From an uncultured Bacteroidales bacterium (GTDB lineage: Bacteria; Bacteroidota; Bacteroidia; Bacteroidales; UBA932): 14,343 nt of DNA. Position numbers and translations under genes: made by a program. Of the stretch, positions 7,181-14,343 are shown in pieces. The stretch covers positions 1 to 14,343 of the forward strand of contig CABQAB010000018.1 of NCBI GenBank assembly GCA_902461985.1, written 5' to 3'. Positions within the stretch are counted from its first letter, which is position 1. Each line of letters starts with the position of its first letter. The notes beneath the pieces were generated by a model. That model did not search any database. It saw only the letters and a program-made list of their open reading frames with translations, and was not told the DNA's origin.

Positions 7181-7783
7181 ATGGCAAGATATATTGGACC
7201 AAGTACCAAAATTGCGCGTAAATTCGGCGAGTCTATCTACGGAACTGACAAGGATTTCGAGAAGAGGAACTACCCTCCGGGAGAGCACGGACTTGCAAGC
7301 AAGCGTAAAAAGAAATCTGAGTACGGTACTCAGTTGAAAGAAAAGCAGAAAGTTAAATACACTTACGGAGTTCTCGAAAGACAGTTCCGCAACCTCTATG
7401 AGAAGGCCTCAAGAATGAAGGGACAGAAGGGTGAGAACCTTATCATCCTCCTTGAGTCACGTCTTGACAACATCGTGTACCGTCTCGGTATAGCTCCTAC
7501 AAGAGCAGCGGCAAGACAGCTCGTTTCCCACTGCCACATCAAACTTAACGGTTCGGTCTGCAACATCCCGTCAGCTATCGTAAAGCCTGGTGATGTCGTT
7601 TCAGTGAGGGAGCGGTCAAGAAGCCTTGAAGTCATAACTGCGAGCGTAGCTTCTGCGTCAAGATATTCATGGCTTGAGTTCGACGCGAAGAATCTCACGG
7701 GCAAATACCTCAACCTTCCTGTACGCGAGGAGATTCCTGAGACAATCAACGAGCAGCTCATCGTCGAGTTGTACTCCAAGTAA
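7181..7783 (+). CDS. rpsD: 30S ribosomal protein S4 (uS4), zinc-free form
   Basis: S4 is a primary 16S rRNA binder that starts assembly of the small-subunit body; in E. coli it also represses the alpha operon. The 200-residue protein begins [20 protein letters not shown] and lacks the N-terminal four-Cys cluster of zinc-binding S4 proteins. The S4 RNA-binding domain (about residues 92-155) is clear: [37 protein letters not shown] and [14 protein letters not shown]. It ends with the conserved [20 protein letters not shown]. The gap to rpsK is 34 nt with no clear Shine-Dalgarno. No S4-type pseudoknot operator was recognised before rpsM. Confidence 0.97.
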   Translation: MARYIGPSTKIARKFGESIYGTDKDFEKRNYPPGEHGLASKRKKKSEYGTQLKEKQKVKYTYGVLERQFRNLYEKASRMKGQKGENLIILLESRLDNIVYRLGIAPTRAAARQLVSHCHIKLNGSVCNIPSAIVKPGDVVSVRERSRSLEVITASVASASRYSWLEFDAKNLTGKYLNLPVREEIPETINEQLIVELYSK

Positions 7784-7804
7784 CAATTAAACACCAGAAG
7801 CAAT

Positions 7805-8812
7805 ATGGCAATCTTAGCATTTCAGAAACCGGACAAGGTGATTATGCTTGAAGGTACCGATACTGTCGGTCGCTTTGAGTTCAGGCCTTTGGAGCCTGGC
7901 TACGGACAGACAATCGGTAACGCCCTCAGGCGTATCCTCCTGTCTTCATTAGAGGGTTTCGCTATCAACTCAATCAAAATCTCAGGCGTTGACCAGGAAT
8001 TTGCAACGATCCCGGGAGTCGTTGAGGGAATGCAGGACATCATTCTGAATCTTAAGCAGGTGCGCTTCAAGAGGATGGTTGAGACTGTCGATTCCGAAGT
8101 GGCGAACATAGTTGTCAGCGGGAAACAGGAGTTTAACGCTGAAGAAATCTCCAAAGGATTGTCTTCTTTCACGGTGTTGAACCCGGATCTTCACATCTGT
8201 ACGCTTGAGCCGTCAGTGAAATTGGAAATTTCGCTTACGGTTTCCAAGGGTCGCGGTTTCGTGCCGGCTGACGAGAACAGGGACGAGAATGCACCTATCG
8301 GAACCATTCCGGTAGATGCCATCTACACTCCTATCCGCAATGTCAACTGGTCAGTGGAGAACTGGCGTGTGGAGCAGAAGACCGACTATGAGAAATTGAA
8401 CCTCGAAATCACTACCGATGGCTCGATTACTCCTAATCTCGCTCTTCAGGAGGCTGCAAACATCCTCATCTACCATTTCAAACTGTTTACTGACGACAAG
8501 AAACTCACTCTCGAGAGTACGGTCGAGTCCGATGCAAAGGAACTTGACGAGGAGTCACTCCATATGAGGCATCTCCTTCTCACCAAGCTTTCCGACATGG
8601 GACTTTCAGTGAGGGCGTACAACTGTCTCAAGGCAGCTGATATAGACACTTTCGCCGACCTCGTTTCCTATTCAAGGGCCGAGCTGATGAAATTCAGGAA
8701 CTTCGGAAGGAAATCCCTGAACGAAATCGACCTGCTTGTCGAGAAGATGAAGCTGTCATTCGGTATGGATGTCACCAAGTATAATATTGAACCAAAGAAA
8801 AAGAACTTATAA
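7805..8812 (+). CDS. rpoA: DNA-directed RNA polymerase subunit alpha
   Basis: The alpha subunit dimerises to start assembly of core RNA polymerase, and its C-terminal domain contacts upstream promoter DNA and activators. The 335-residue protein has the N-terminal assembly domain (about 1-235) with [20 protein letters not shown] followed by [10 protein letters not shown], and the insert block [14 protein letters not shown] linker leads to the C-terminal helix-hairpin-helix domain (about 255-320), with [20 protein letters not shown] and [18 protein letters not shown]. It ends in a short Lys-rich tail. It sits 21 nt after rpsD and only 2 nt before rplQ, the usual end of the alpha operon. Confidence 0.98.
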   Translation: MAILAFQKPDKVIMLEGTDTVGRFEFRPLEPGYGQTIGNALRRILLSSLEGFAINSIKISGVDQEFATIPGVVEGMQDIILNLKQVRFKRMVETVDSEVANIVVSGKQEFNAEEISKGLSSFTVLNPDLHICTLEPSVKLEISLTVSKGRGFVPADENRDENAPIGTIPVDAIYTPIRNVNWSVENWRVEQKTDYEKLNLEITTDGSITPNLALQEAANILIYHFKLFTDDKKLTLESTVESDAKELDEESLHMRHLLLTKLSDMGLSVRAYNCLKAADIDTFADLVSYSRAELMKFRNFGRKSLNEIDLLVEKMKLSFGMDVTKYNIEPKKKNL

Positions 8813-8814
8813 GT

Positions 8815-9315
8815 ATGAGACACAATAAGGCAATCAATCACCTTGGTCGCAAGAGCGGACACCGCAAGGCTCTCCTCGCCAACATGGCTACGTCTCTCAT
8901 TCTCCACAAGAGAATCCAGACTACCGTAGCCAAGGCAAAGGCTTTGCAGTCTTACGTCGAGCCTCTCATCACCAAGTCCAAGGATGACACTACGGCATCC
9001 CGCCGTACAGTCTTCAGCTATTTGAAGAACAAAGAGGCTGTCACAGAACTGTTCCGTACCATCGCTCCGAAAATCGCAGAGCGTCCGGGAGGATACACCA
9101 GAGTCCTCAAGACAGGTTTCCGTCAGGGAGACGGTGCAGACATGGCACTTATCGAACTTGTGGACTTCAACGAGGCAGCACTCGCTTCCACAACTAAGAA
9201 AGAGGCTAAGAAGACAACCCGCCGCAGCCGTTCAAAGAAGGCTGAGGCCGCTGTCGAGGCTCCTGCAGAAACTCCTGCGGAAACAGAAGCACCCGCAGAA
9301 ACTCCTGCAGAATAA
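8815..9315 (+). CDS. rplQ: 50S ribosomal protein L17 (bL17) with acidic repeat tail
   Basis: L17 lies close to the tunnel exit of the large subunit. Residues 1 to about 118 are the conserved domain, with [44 protein letters not shown] and the C-terminal core [27 protein letters not shown]. After this comes a tail of about 45 residues: first basic ([18 protein letters not shown]), then Ala/Pro/Glu repeats in which EAPAETPAE occurs twice, separated by one Thr. E. coli L17 has only 127 residues; longer tails are known in Bacteroidetes. It is the last gene of the operon and is followed by a strong terminator. Confidence 0.96.
   Translation: MRHNKAINHLGRKSGHRKALLANMATSLILHKRIQTTVAKAKALQSYVEPLITKSKDDTTASRRTVFSYLKNKEAVTELFRTIAPKIAERPGGYTRVLKTGFRQGDGADMALIELVDFNEAALASTTKKEAKKTTRRSRSKKAEAAVEAPAETPAETEAPAETPAE
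9256..9312 (+). repeat. Tandem 9-codon repeat in the rplQ tail
   Basis: The last 19 sense codons of rplQ encode EAPAETPAE, Thr, EAPAETPAE. The two copies differ at a few third positions, so protein identity is better kept than DNA identity. The pattern suggests an in-frame duplication with later silent drift. Confidence 0.75.
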
Positions 9316-9335
9316 TCCGCTGCAGTTTCCTATAG

Positions 9336-9374
9336 AATCACGCCGGACGGTCTTCCGCCCGGCGTGATTTTTTT
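9336..9374 (+). terminator. Intrinsic terminator closing the ribosomal operon
   Basis: An 11-bp perfect stem pairs AATCACGCCGG (9336-9346) with CCGGCGTGATT (9359-9369). After one A/C mismatch it continues inward with CGG/CCG around a TCTT loop. Seven T residues run from 9368 to 9374. It lies 20 nt after the rplQ stop. On the minus strand no T-run follows the hairpin, so it acts for the + strand operon rather than for the convergent sigma gene. Confidence 0.93.
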
Positions 9375-9417
9375 GCATCGTGTCCTGTTTTATGACAACT
9401 GTGGACGCTTACGGTCT

Positions 9418-9996
9418 TTATGACAAGTTCGGATGGTTATTCTTGAGCGTGCACAGGACAAGTGCGAGCCACATATATTCTCCTAAAGACTTTTTCAGAA
9501 TCCTGAGAGCCTTTGAGATTTCGTAAGTCACGCTTCTGACCGGAATCCCCATTTTGGACGAGATTTCGCTGTGGGTCATGCCGTTGACTCTGCTTTCCCT
9601 GAACACTGATGAAGTAAGTTCAGGCATTTTAGCCATCTGTTCCCTGAATATCCTCACAACGTCGTTGCTGAACAGCTGATGGTTGACGTCGGCATCTGCG
9701 AGCATGTCAAGGTCCTCGTTCCTGATATTCTCGTAAATCTGCGCCCTCACCTTCTTCATAGTCTCGTTCTTTCTGAGAGCGTCAAGGCATTTGTGCTTGA
9801 CTATTCCCAACATGAAACTCTTTGGATTTTCAATCTTGAGCTCAGCCCTCTTTTCGAGAAGAAACATGTAGCTGTCTGTTACAATGTCTTCTGCAAGAGC
9901 CTGTTCCTGTACATACGAATTGGCCACTGCAACATAATTCTGTTTCAGTTTGTACAGTTCGTGGAACTCCTCAATTGACAAAATCTTAGTTTCCAT
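9418..9996 (-). CDS. ECF-family RNA polymerase sigma factor
   Basis: This is an extracytoplasmic-function sigma-70 family protein of 192 residues from the Met chosen here (METKILSIEEFHEL). Region 2 is seen as AEDIVTDSYMFLLEKR followed by the helix NPKSFMLGIVKHKCLDALRK. Region 4 is seen as NGMTHSEISSKMGIPVRSVT followed by EISKALRILKKSL, the DNA-binding helix-turn-helix. The frame opens at an earlier ATG (10047), adding 17 residues that look unlike the family. The inner start is preferred because it gives the usual length, and because a Bacteroidetes -7 box (10055-10062) would put transcription start near 10047. It is convergent with rplQ and divergent from the FecR gene, its probable anti-sigma partner. 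Target genes likely include the adjacent receptor; this is inferred from context. Confidence 0.88.
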   Translation of the reverse strand: METKILSIEEFHELYKLKQNYVAVANSYVQEQALAEDIVTDSYMFLLEKRAELKIENPKSFMLGIVKHKCLDALRKNETMKKVRAQIYENIRNEDLDMLADADVNHQLFSNDVVRIFREQMAKMPELTSSVFRESRVNGMTHSEISSKMGIPVRSVTYEISKALRILKKSLGEYMWLALVLCTLKNNHPNLS

Positions 9997-10054
9997 ACGG
10001 AATGAATATCGTTGTAAACGGACTGCTAAGATAGCACTTATATTCATAAACCGC

Positions 10055-10062
10055 CAAAATTA
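10055..10062 (-). promoter_or_regulatory. Possible Bacteroidetes -7 promoter element of the sigma gene
   Basis: Read on the minus strand this is TAATTTTG, an exact match to the Bacteroides housekeeping -7 consensus TAnnTTTG. I see no TTTG at the expected -33 spacing; the nearest lies about 32 nt upstream. If used, transcription would start near 10047, giving the sigma gene a leader of about 50 nt before its ATG at 9996. Confidence 0.4.
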
Positions 10063-10162
10063 GAAGTTGTTTTGAAGTTTTTGACATAAAATTTCAAACG
10101 GCTTCTTGGTTGTTCCGGGATGAAAATGCCGGAAATGAAAAATTCTGCAGATTCTTTTGTAG

Positions 10163-10189
10163 TACCCCCTCCCTTTATACGACTTATAT
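10163..10189 (+). promoter_or_regulatory. C-rich tract before the FecR gene, candidate control region
   Basis: TACCCCCTCCCTTTATACGA and the following CTTATAT lie directly before the FecR start in a region that is otherwise A/T-rich. No TAnnTTTG box for the housekeeping sigma is present on the + strand here. An ECF-type promoter read by the divergent sigma factor would be expected in this spot. The function is inferred from position only. Confidence 0.3.
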
Positions 10190-11155
10190 ATGTCAATACG
10201 AAAAAATATGACTGAAGAAAAGATATTCAAATACCTTAGAGGAGAGGCGACACCAGAGGAAAAGGAAAGCCTCGACTCCTGGCTGGCTGCGAGCGGGGAG
10301 AACAGGAAGAGATACCGTTTCGCCAGATTCGTGTTCGAGGGCATAGCCATGAACTCGACGCCGGAAACCGCAGTCCTTGCAAAAGAAAAGAAGCGCAGGA
10401 CAGCGCGGAGGATAGCTGGATTCATATCCGGCGTGGCTGCGGCAGTGGCTGTGTTTTTCGTGTCCTTCCATGTGGTTGAAAAGACTGTGGACGGGAAACT
10501 GGCCAACACCTTTGCCACGGTGGAGGTGCCGGCAGGGCAGAGAATGGACCTCGTCCTTGAAGACGGGACTAAAGTCAGTCTCAATTCCGGCGCAAGCTTT
10601 TCCTATCCTACGCTTTTCTCGAAAGATTACAGGAATGTGCGGCTTTCCGGAGAAGCCTGTTTTGATGTGGCAAAGGACGAATCCAGGCCGTTCACCGTTG
10701 AGACCTTCGCGACAGATGTCACGGTGCTCGGAACCCGGTTCAATCTTGTGGCTGATGAGGCTTCCCGCAACTTCAGGGCAATGCTCGTCGAAGGCTCGGT
10801 CAGGCTCACAAGCCGCATTGACCCGAAAGAGTCCCTGATTATGAAGCCCGACGACATGGTGCTTCTTGAGGGGGAGCACCTGAGGTTCAAAGGCAGATTC
10901 GAGCCGGAGGACATCTGCTGGACAGATGGGCTGGTAAACATCAGGGGCTGCGATTTCGTGCAGCTTATGGGCAGGTTCGAGATGGCTTACGGAGTGGATA
11001 TAGAAATAGTTGCGGACAAAATCCCCCAACTGCCGGATATCAGCGGAGAAATAAGGGTGTCAGACGGTATAGAACACGCCCTCGACGTACTGAAACACAT
11101 TTGCACCTTCACCTACACCCGAGACTCCAAGTCCGGAACCATATATATCAAGTAG
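10190..11155 (+). CDS. FecR-family anti-sigma factor
   Basis: FecR-type proteins span the inner membrane, hold or activate an ECF sigma factor on the cytoplasmic side, and receive a signal from an outer-membrane TonB-dependent receptor in the periplasm. The 321 residues show a cytoplasmic helical part with EEKIFKYLRGEATPEEKESL (about 9-28), one membrane helix (about 76-94), the FecR domain (about 108-205; VEVPAGQRMDLVLEDGTKVS, VTVLGTRFNLVA) and a C-terminal DUF4974-like domain (about 250-320, LMGRFEMAYGVDIEIVAD). A second ATG at 10208 (MTEEKIF) is an equally plausible start. The receptor gene follows after 31 nt, so the two are probably co-transcribed. The sigma gene is divergent, whereas co-directional order is more usual in Bacteroidetes. 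Confidence 0.92.
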   Translation: MSIRKNMTEEKIFKYLRGEATPEEKESLDSWLAASGENRKRYRFARFVFEGIAMNSTPETAVLAKEKKRRTARRIAGFISGVAAAVAVFFVSFHVVEKTVDGKLANTFATVEVPAGQRMDLVLEDGTKVSLNSGASFSYPTLFSKDYRNVRLSGEACFDVAKDESRPFTVETFATDVTVLGTRFNLVADEASRNFRAMLVEGSVRLTSRIDPKESLIMKPDDMVLLEGEHLRFKGRFEPEDICWTDGLVNIRGCDFVQLMGRFEMAYGVDIEIVADKIPQLPDISGEIRVSDGIEHALDVLKHICTFTYTRDSKSGTIYIK

Positions 11156-11186
11156 ATTTTTAAACATAAACTAATAACCCCAAAAT

Positions 11187-14100
11187 ATGAGTACCTTTCT
11201 AAAAAGCGTACTGTTTCCCGTCTTTATCTGTGCGGCACTGACGCTCAATGCCAAGCCACAGGAAGACGTGAGGATAACGCTCCTGCTCGACCATGTCCCC
11301 ATGTCCGAGGCCATGGATGCCATCAAGAGCCAGTCACGCCTGCTGTTTATCAACAACGGAGTGGATACGAGTGTGCCAGTCTCCGTCTCGGTCAGAAATG
11401 CTACGGTTACAGCCACATGTGAGGCCCTTTTCGTGCCTGTCAAAGTGAAATATGTAATCGAAGGCAACAATATCATCATATCCAACGCCCCGAAAGAGAT
11501 GCCGATAGTCATCTCCGGTGTGCTCACAGATGCGTCAGGAGCTCCGGTGCCCGGTGCGGCGGTGCTTGAAAGAGGAACGTCTAACGGTACCGTAACGGAC
11601 ATTGACGGCAAGTTCTCGCTCACTGTAGGCGGCAAAGACAGCGTGGTCGAAATCAACTGTCTCGGCTTCGAGTCCCAGACGGTCAAGGTCGGCTCGCGGA
11701 CAGTCTTCAACCTTGTGCTCGGCGAAGCATCCGTTGCCCTTGAAGGCACGGTGGTGACCGCCCTCGGCATCCGCAGGGACGAAAAAGCCCTGTCCTACAA
11801 TGTGCAGCAGGTCAGTTCAGAAGCCGTCACCGCAGTCAGGGACGCCAATTTCATCAATGCCCTCAACGGAAAAGTCGCCGGCGTGAACATCAATGCCTCC
11901 TCATCCGGAGTCGGCGGAGCGTCAAAGGTGGTTCTGCGCGGTGCAAAGTCCATCTCCCAGTCTTCCAACGCACTCTATGTCATAGACGGCATCCCGATGT
12001 ATAACTTCGGCGGAGGCGGCGAGACTGAATTCGGTTCACGCGGAGCCACAGAATCAATCGCTGACATCAACCCTGACGACATCGAGAGCATCTCCGTCCT
12101 CACGGGAGCGGCAGCGGCGGCACTTTACGGTTCGTCTGCAGCAAACGGAGCGGTCATGATTACCACCAAGTCAGGGCGCGACGGCAAAGTCAAGGCCACA
12201 TTCAGCAGCAACACCGAATTTCTCTCGCCCTTCGTCCTGCCGCGTTTCCAGAACCGTTACGGCACGGGCAGCAACGGCAACGCGGACGGCTCTGCTGTCT
12301 ACAGCTGGGGACCGGCCATACAGAACGGGACATATACCCCTTATGACTTCCTCGAAACAGGCCATGTCTACACCAACTCCTTCACCGTGAGCGGCGGAAC
12401 GGACAAAAACCAGACATATTTCTCGGCTGCGGCAGTGAATTCCGACGGGCTTGTCCCCAACAACGCATACAACCGCTACAACTTCACTTTCCGCAACACC
12501 ACCTACCTGCTCAGGGACAAGCTCCGCATCGACGCCTCCGCGAGTTATGTGATGCAGAATGACCGCAACATGACCAATCAGGGTGTCTATTTCAATTCAT
12601 TAGTTCCGGCCTACCTCTTTCCGAGAGGCGAGTCCTTCGGCATGTATTCCATCTTCGAGCGTTACAATCCGAGTTCAAAACTCATGGAGCAGTTCTGGAG
12701 CAAAGACCTTGAAGGCGGTGACCTTCGCATGCAGAATCCTTATTGGATAGCCCACAGAAATCTGCGCGAGACAGACAAGAAGCGTTATATGCTTTCGTTC
12801 GCCGTGAACTACGACATCCTCGACTGGTTAGGCGTATCCGGACGCGTGAAGATAGACAACGCCAACTCCCTTTTCACCCAGAAGCTCTATGCCTCCACCA
12901 ACACCATCCTTACGGACGGAGGAAGCAACGGACATTATGGCGAGACCAGAACCTACGATTCCCAGACTTATGCCGACATCATGGTGAACTTCAACAAGAA
13001 CTGGGCGGGTGAATGGTCGCTCAATGCCCATGTCGGAGCATCCATCAACGACATCAAATCAGATGGGCTGAGCTATAACGGGCCCATCCGCGAGGAAGGA
13101 CTTCCGAACATATTCAATGTTTTCGATCTCGACGATCTGAAAAAACGTGCCTCCAAAGACGGCTGGCGCGAGCAGACCCGTTCCATTTTCGCAAGTGTGG
13201 AAGTGGGATGGAAGTCCATGCTGTATCTCACTGCAACAGGCCGCAACGACTGGGCGTCACAGCTGGTCGGCTCGTCGCAGCCCTGTTTCTTCTACCCCTC
13301 TGTCGGACTTTCATGGGTGCCGACATCGCTCTGGGATATGGGAGATACGCTCTCGTATCTCAAACTGCGCGGCTCCGTCGCCTCGGTGGGTACTCCTTTC
13401 CCGCGTTATCTCACCACTTCCACATACGCCTATGACGCCACCAACAAGGTCTGGGAGACCAAGACACACTACCCTATAGGCGACCTGAAACCTGAGCGCA
13501 CAACTACTTATGAACTCGGCGCGGAAGTGAAACTGTGGAAAAGCCTGAGTCTCAATCTTTCCTGGTACTGGGCTGACACCTACAACCAGACCTTCGACCC
13601 GAAACTTCCGCCGTCCTCTTCCTATTCTACGATTTACCTCCAGACAGGACATGTGCGCAACACCGGTGTTGAGGCCTCCGTGGGCTATTCCGAGACATGG
13701 CAGGGCTTTCAGTGGGACAGCAACTTCACTTTCAGCTGGAACAGGAACGAAATCATAGACCTGGCCGATAATGTGCTCAACCCCATTACCGGAAAGCCTC
13801 TCAACATTGACAAACTTGACATAAAGGCTCTCGGCAAGACCAAATTCGTCCTGAAGAAAGGCGGTACTCTCGGAGACCTTTACACATCTTCCGACCTCCG
13901 CAGAAACTACAGGGGATATATAGACATAGATGCCAACGGGGGAGTTTCGGTAGTCGATGACGGACAGGATTTCTATCTCGGAAGTGTGTTCCCGAAGTAT
14001 AACCTTGCATGGCGCAACGACTTTTCTTACAAGGGCATACACCTCGGCATCCTCTTTACGGGACGAGTGGGCGGAGTCTGCTATTCGGCAACCCAGGCAA

Positions 14101-14343
14101 ACCTGGACCTGTTCGGAGTCTCGGAAACCACTGCCGCCGCCCGCGACGCTGGGTTCGTGACCGTCAACGGCAGGGACAGAGTCAATCCCCAGAAATGGTT
14201 CCAGACCATAGGATCGCAGAGCGGACTTCCCCAGTACTACACCTATTCCGCCACCAATTTCCGCCTTTCGGAACTTTCTCTTGGCTGGACTATGCCGGGG
14301 AAATGGTTTGCCGACAAAATGGGACAAGCGGAATGGTTGCCGC
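11187..14343 (+). CDS. SusC/RagA-family TonB-dependent receptor with STN domain (cut by window end)
   Basis: This outer-membrane receptor is open from 11187 to the last base (1052 full codons, no stop, no frameshift seen). It begins with a signal peptide (about 1-22, cleavage likely after LNA), then an STN domain (about 28-100), which in relatives relays ligand binding to FecR. A carboxypeptidase-regulatory-like domain follows (about 108-180; GVLTDASGAPVPGAAVLERG, TVTDIDGKFSL). Next are the VTALGIRRDEKALSY linker, the plug domain (about 200-330) and the SusC/RagA signature ISVLTGAAAAALYGSSAANG. The rest is beta-barrel with many alternating aromatic strands, such as ATGRNDWAS and YPSVGLSWVP. 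Family members reach about 1000-1100 residues, so only the last strands are missing. It should import a glycan or other large ligand with a SusD lipoprotein partner; the substrate cannot be predicted here. Confidence 0.95.
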   Translation, partial: MSTFLKSVLFPVFICAALTLNAKPQEDVRITLLLDHVPMSEAMDAIKSQSRLLFINNGVDTSVPVSVSVRNATVTATCEALFVPVKVKYVIEGNNIIISNAPKEMPIVISGVLTDASGAPVPGAAVLERGTSNGTVTDIDGKFSLTVGGKDSVVEINCLGFESQTVKVGSRTVFNLVLGEASVALEGTVVTALGIRRDEKALSYNVQQVSSEAVTAVRDANFINALNGKVAGVNINASSSGVGGASKVVLRGAKSISQSSNALYVIDGIPMYNFGGGGETEFGSRGATESIADINPDDIESISVLTGAAAAALYGSSAANGAVMITTKSGRDGKVKATFSSNTEFLSPFVLPRFQNRYGTGSNGNADGSAVYSWGPAIQNGTYTPYDFLETGHVYTNSFTVSGGTDKNQTYFSAAAVNSDGLVPNNAYNRYNFTFRNTTYLLRDKLRIDASASYVMQNDRNMTNQGVYFNSLVPAYLFPRGESFGMYSIFERYNPSSKLMEQFWSKDLEGGDLRMQNPYWIAHRNLRETDKKRYMLSFAVNYDILDWLGVSGRVKIDNANSLFTQKLYASTNTILTDGGSNGHYGETRTYDSQTYADIMVNFNKNWAGEWSLNAHVGASINDIKSDGLSYNGPIREEGLPNIFNVFDLDDLKKRASKDGWREQTRSIFASVEVGWKSMLYLTATGRNDWASQLVGSSQPCFFYPSVGLSWVPTSLWDMGDTLSYLKLRGSVASVGTPFPRYLTTSTYAYDATNKVWETKTHYPIGDLKPERTTTYELGAEVKLWKSLSLNLSWYWADTYNQTFDPKLPPSSSYSTIYLQTGHVRNTGVEASVGYSETWQGFQWDSNFTFSWNRNEIIDLADNVLNPITGKPLNIDKLDIKALGKTKFVLKKGGTLGDLYTSSDLRRNYRGYIDIDANGGVSVVDDGQDFYLGSVFPKYNLAWRNDFSYKGIHLGILFTGRVGGVCYSATQANLDLFGVSETTAAARDAGFVTVNGRDRVNPQKWFQTIGSQSGLPQYYTYSATNFRLSELSLGWTMPGKWFADKMGQAEWLP

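Noticed and set aside
9347..9418. ACGGTCTT occurs both in the terminator stem-loop (9347-9354) and at the end of the sigma gene (9411-9418)
   Set aside because: An 8-base match in a 70-nt stretch with no further structure is weak; one copy is constrained by the hairpin and the other overlaps the stop codon region.
10193..11029. Open frame of 278 codons antisense to the FecR gene
   Set aside because: The sense frame has a full FecR architecture. The antisense translation shows no domain pattern and is a shadow of the sense codon usage.
11156..11186. Looked for a terminator or promoter between the FecR gene and the receptor gene
   Set aside because: The 31-nt gap is A/T-rich with no hairpin and no TAnnTTTG box, so read-through from the FecR gene is the simplest reading.
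13311..14327. Long open frame of 338 codons on the minus strand inside the receptor gene
   Set aside because: It lies entirely antisense to a clear SusC-like coding sequence whose domains continue without interruption. Its translation resembles no protein family I know; codon bias in GC-rich third positions explains the open frame.
1..14343. Looked for mobile elements, phage genes, CRISPR arrays, tRNA or rRNA genes and defence systems
   Set aside because: Apart from short gaps the window is filled by the genes listed; no inverted-repeat-bounded transposase, regularly spaced repeat or tRNA-like cloverleaf was seen.

Overview
The window is chromosomal DNA from a member of the Bacteroidetes, most likely order Bacteroidales. 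Four things point there: the ribosomal proteins read like Bacteroides-type orthologues; the gene order secY-map-infA-rpmJ-rpsM-rpsK-rpsD-rpoA-rplQ is typical; most genes have A/T-rich leaders without a Shine-Dalgarno; and a SusC/RagA-type TonB-dependent receptor sits beside a FecR anti-sigma and an ECF sigma factor. I cannot fix the family or genus from sequence alone.

Region 1 (1-9374, + strand) is the distal part of the large ribosomal-protein super-operon (spc plus alpha operons). It holds 18 co-directional genes: rplX, rplE, rpsN, rpsH, rplF, rplR, rpsE, rpmD, rplO, secY, map, infA, rpmJ, rpsM, rpsK, rpsD, rpoA and rplQ. Gaps are mostly 2-36 nt, with two 1-nt TAATG overlaps (rplX/rplE and rplO/secY). 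The one longer gap is 81 nt, between rpsN and rpsH, and carries a palindrome/hairpin. The genes supply both ribosomal subunits, the Sec translocation channel, N-terminal Met removal, initiation factor IF-1 and the RNA polymerase alpha subunit. A strong intrinsic terminator at 9336-9374 closes the unit.

Region 2 (9418-14343) is an accessory nutrient-sensing and uptake locus. An ECF sigma factor lies on the minus strand, convergent with rplQ. It is divergent from a FecR-like anti-sigma factor, which is followed after 31 nt by a SusC-like receptor with an N-terminal STN signalling domain. The receptor runs off the window's right edge. The parts match a cell-surface signalling system: ligand binding at the outer-membrane receptor, STN contact with periplasmic FecR, then release or activation of the sigma factor. 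The substrate cannot be told from this window; the expected SusD partner would lie just beyond the end.

I found no rRNA, tRNA, CRISPR array, insertion sequence or phage gene. No clearly new biological system is evident. The points most worth a second look are the divergent sigma/anti-sigma arrangement, the hairpin before rpsH, the few genes with strong Shine-Dalgarno sites, and lineage-specific tails and zinc-site loss in ribosomal proteins.
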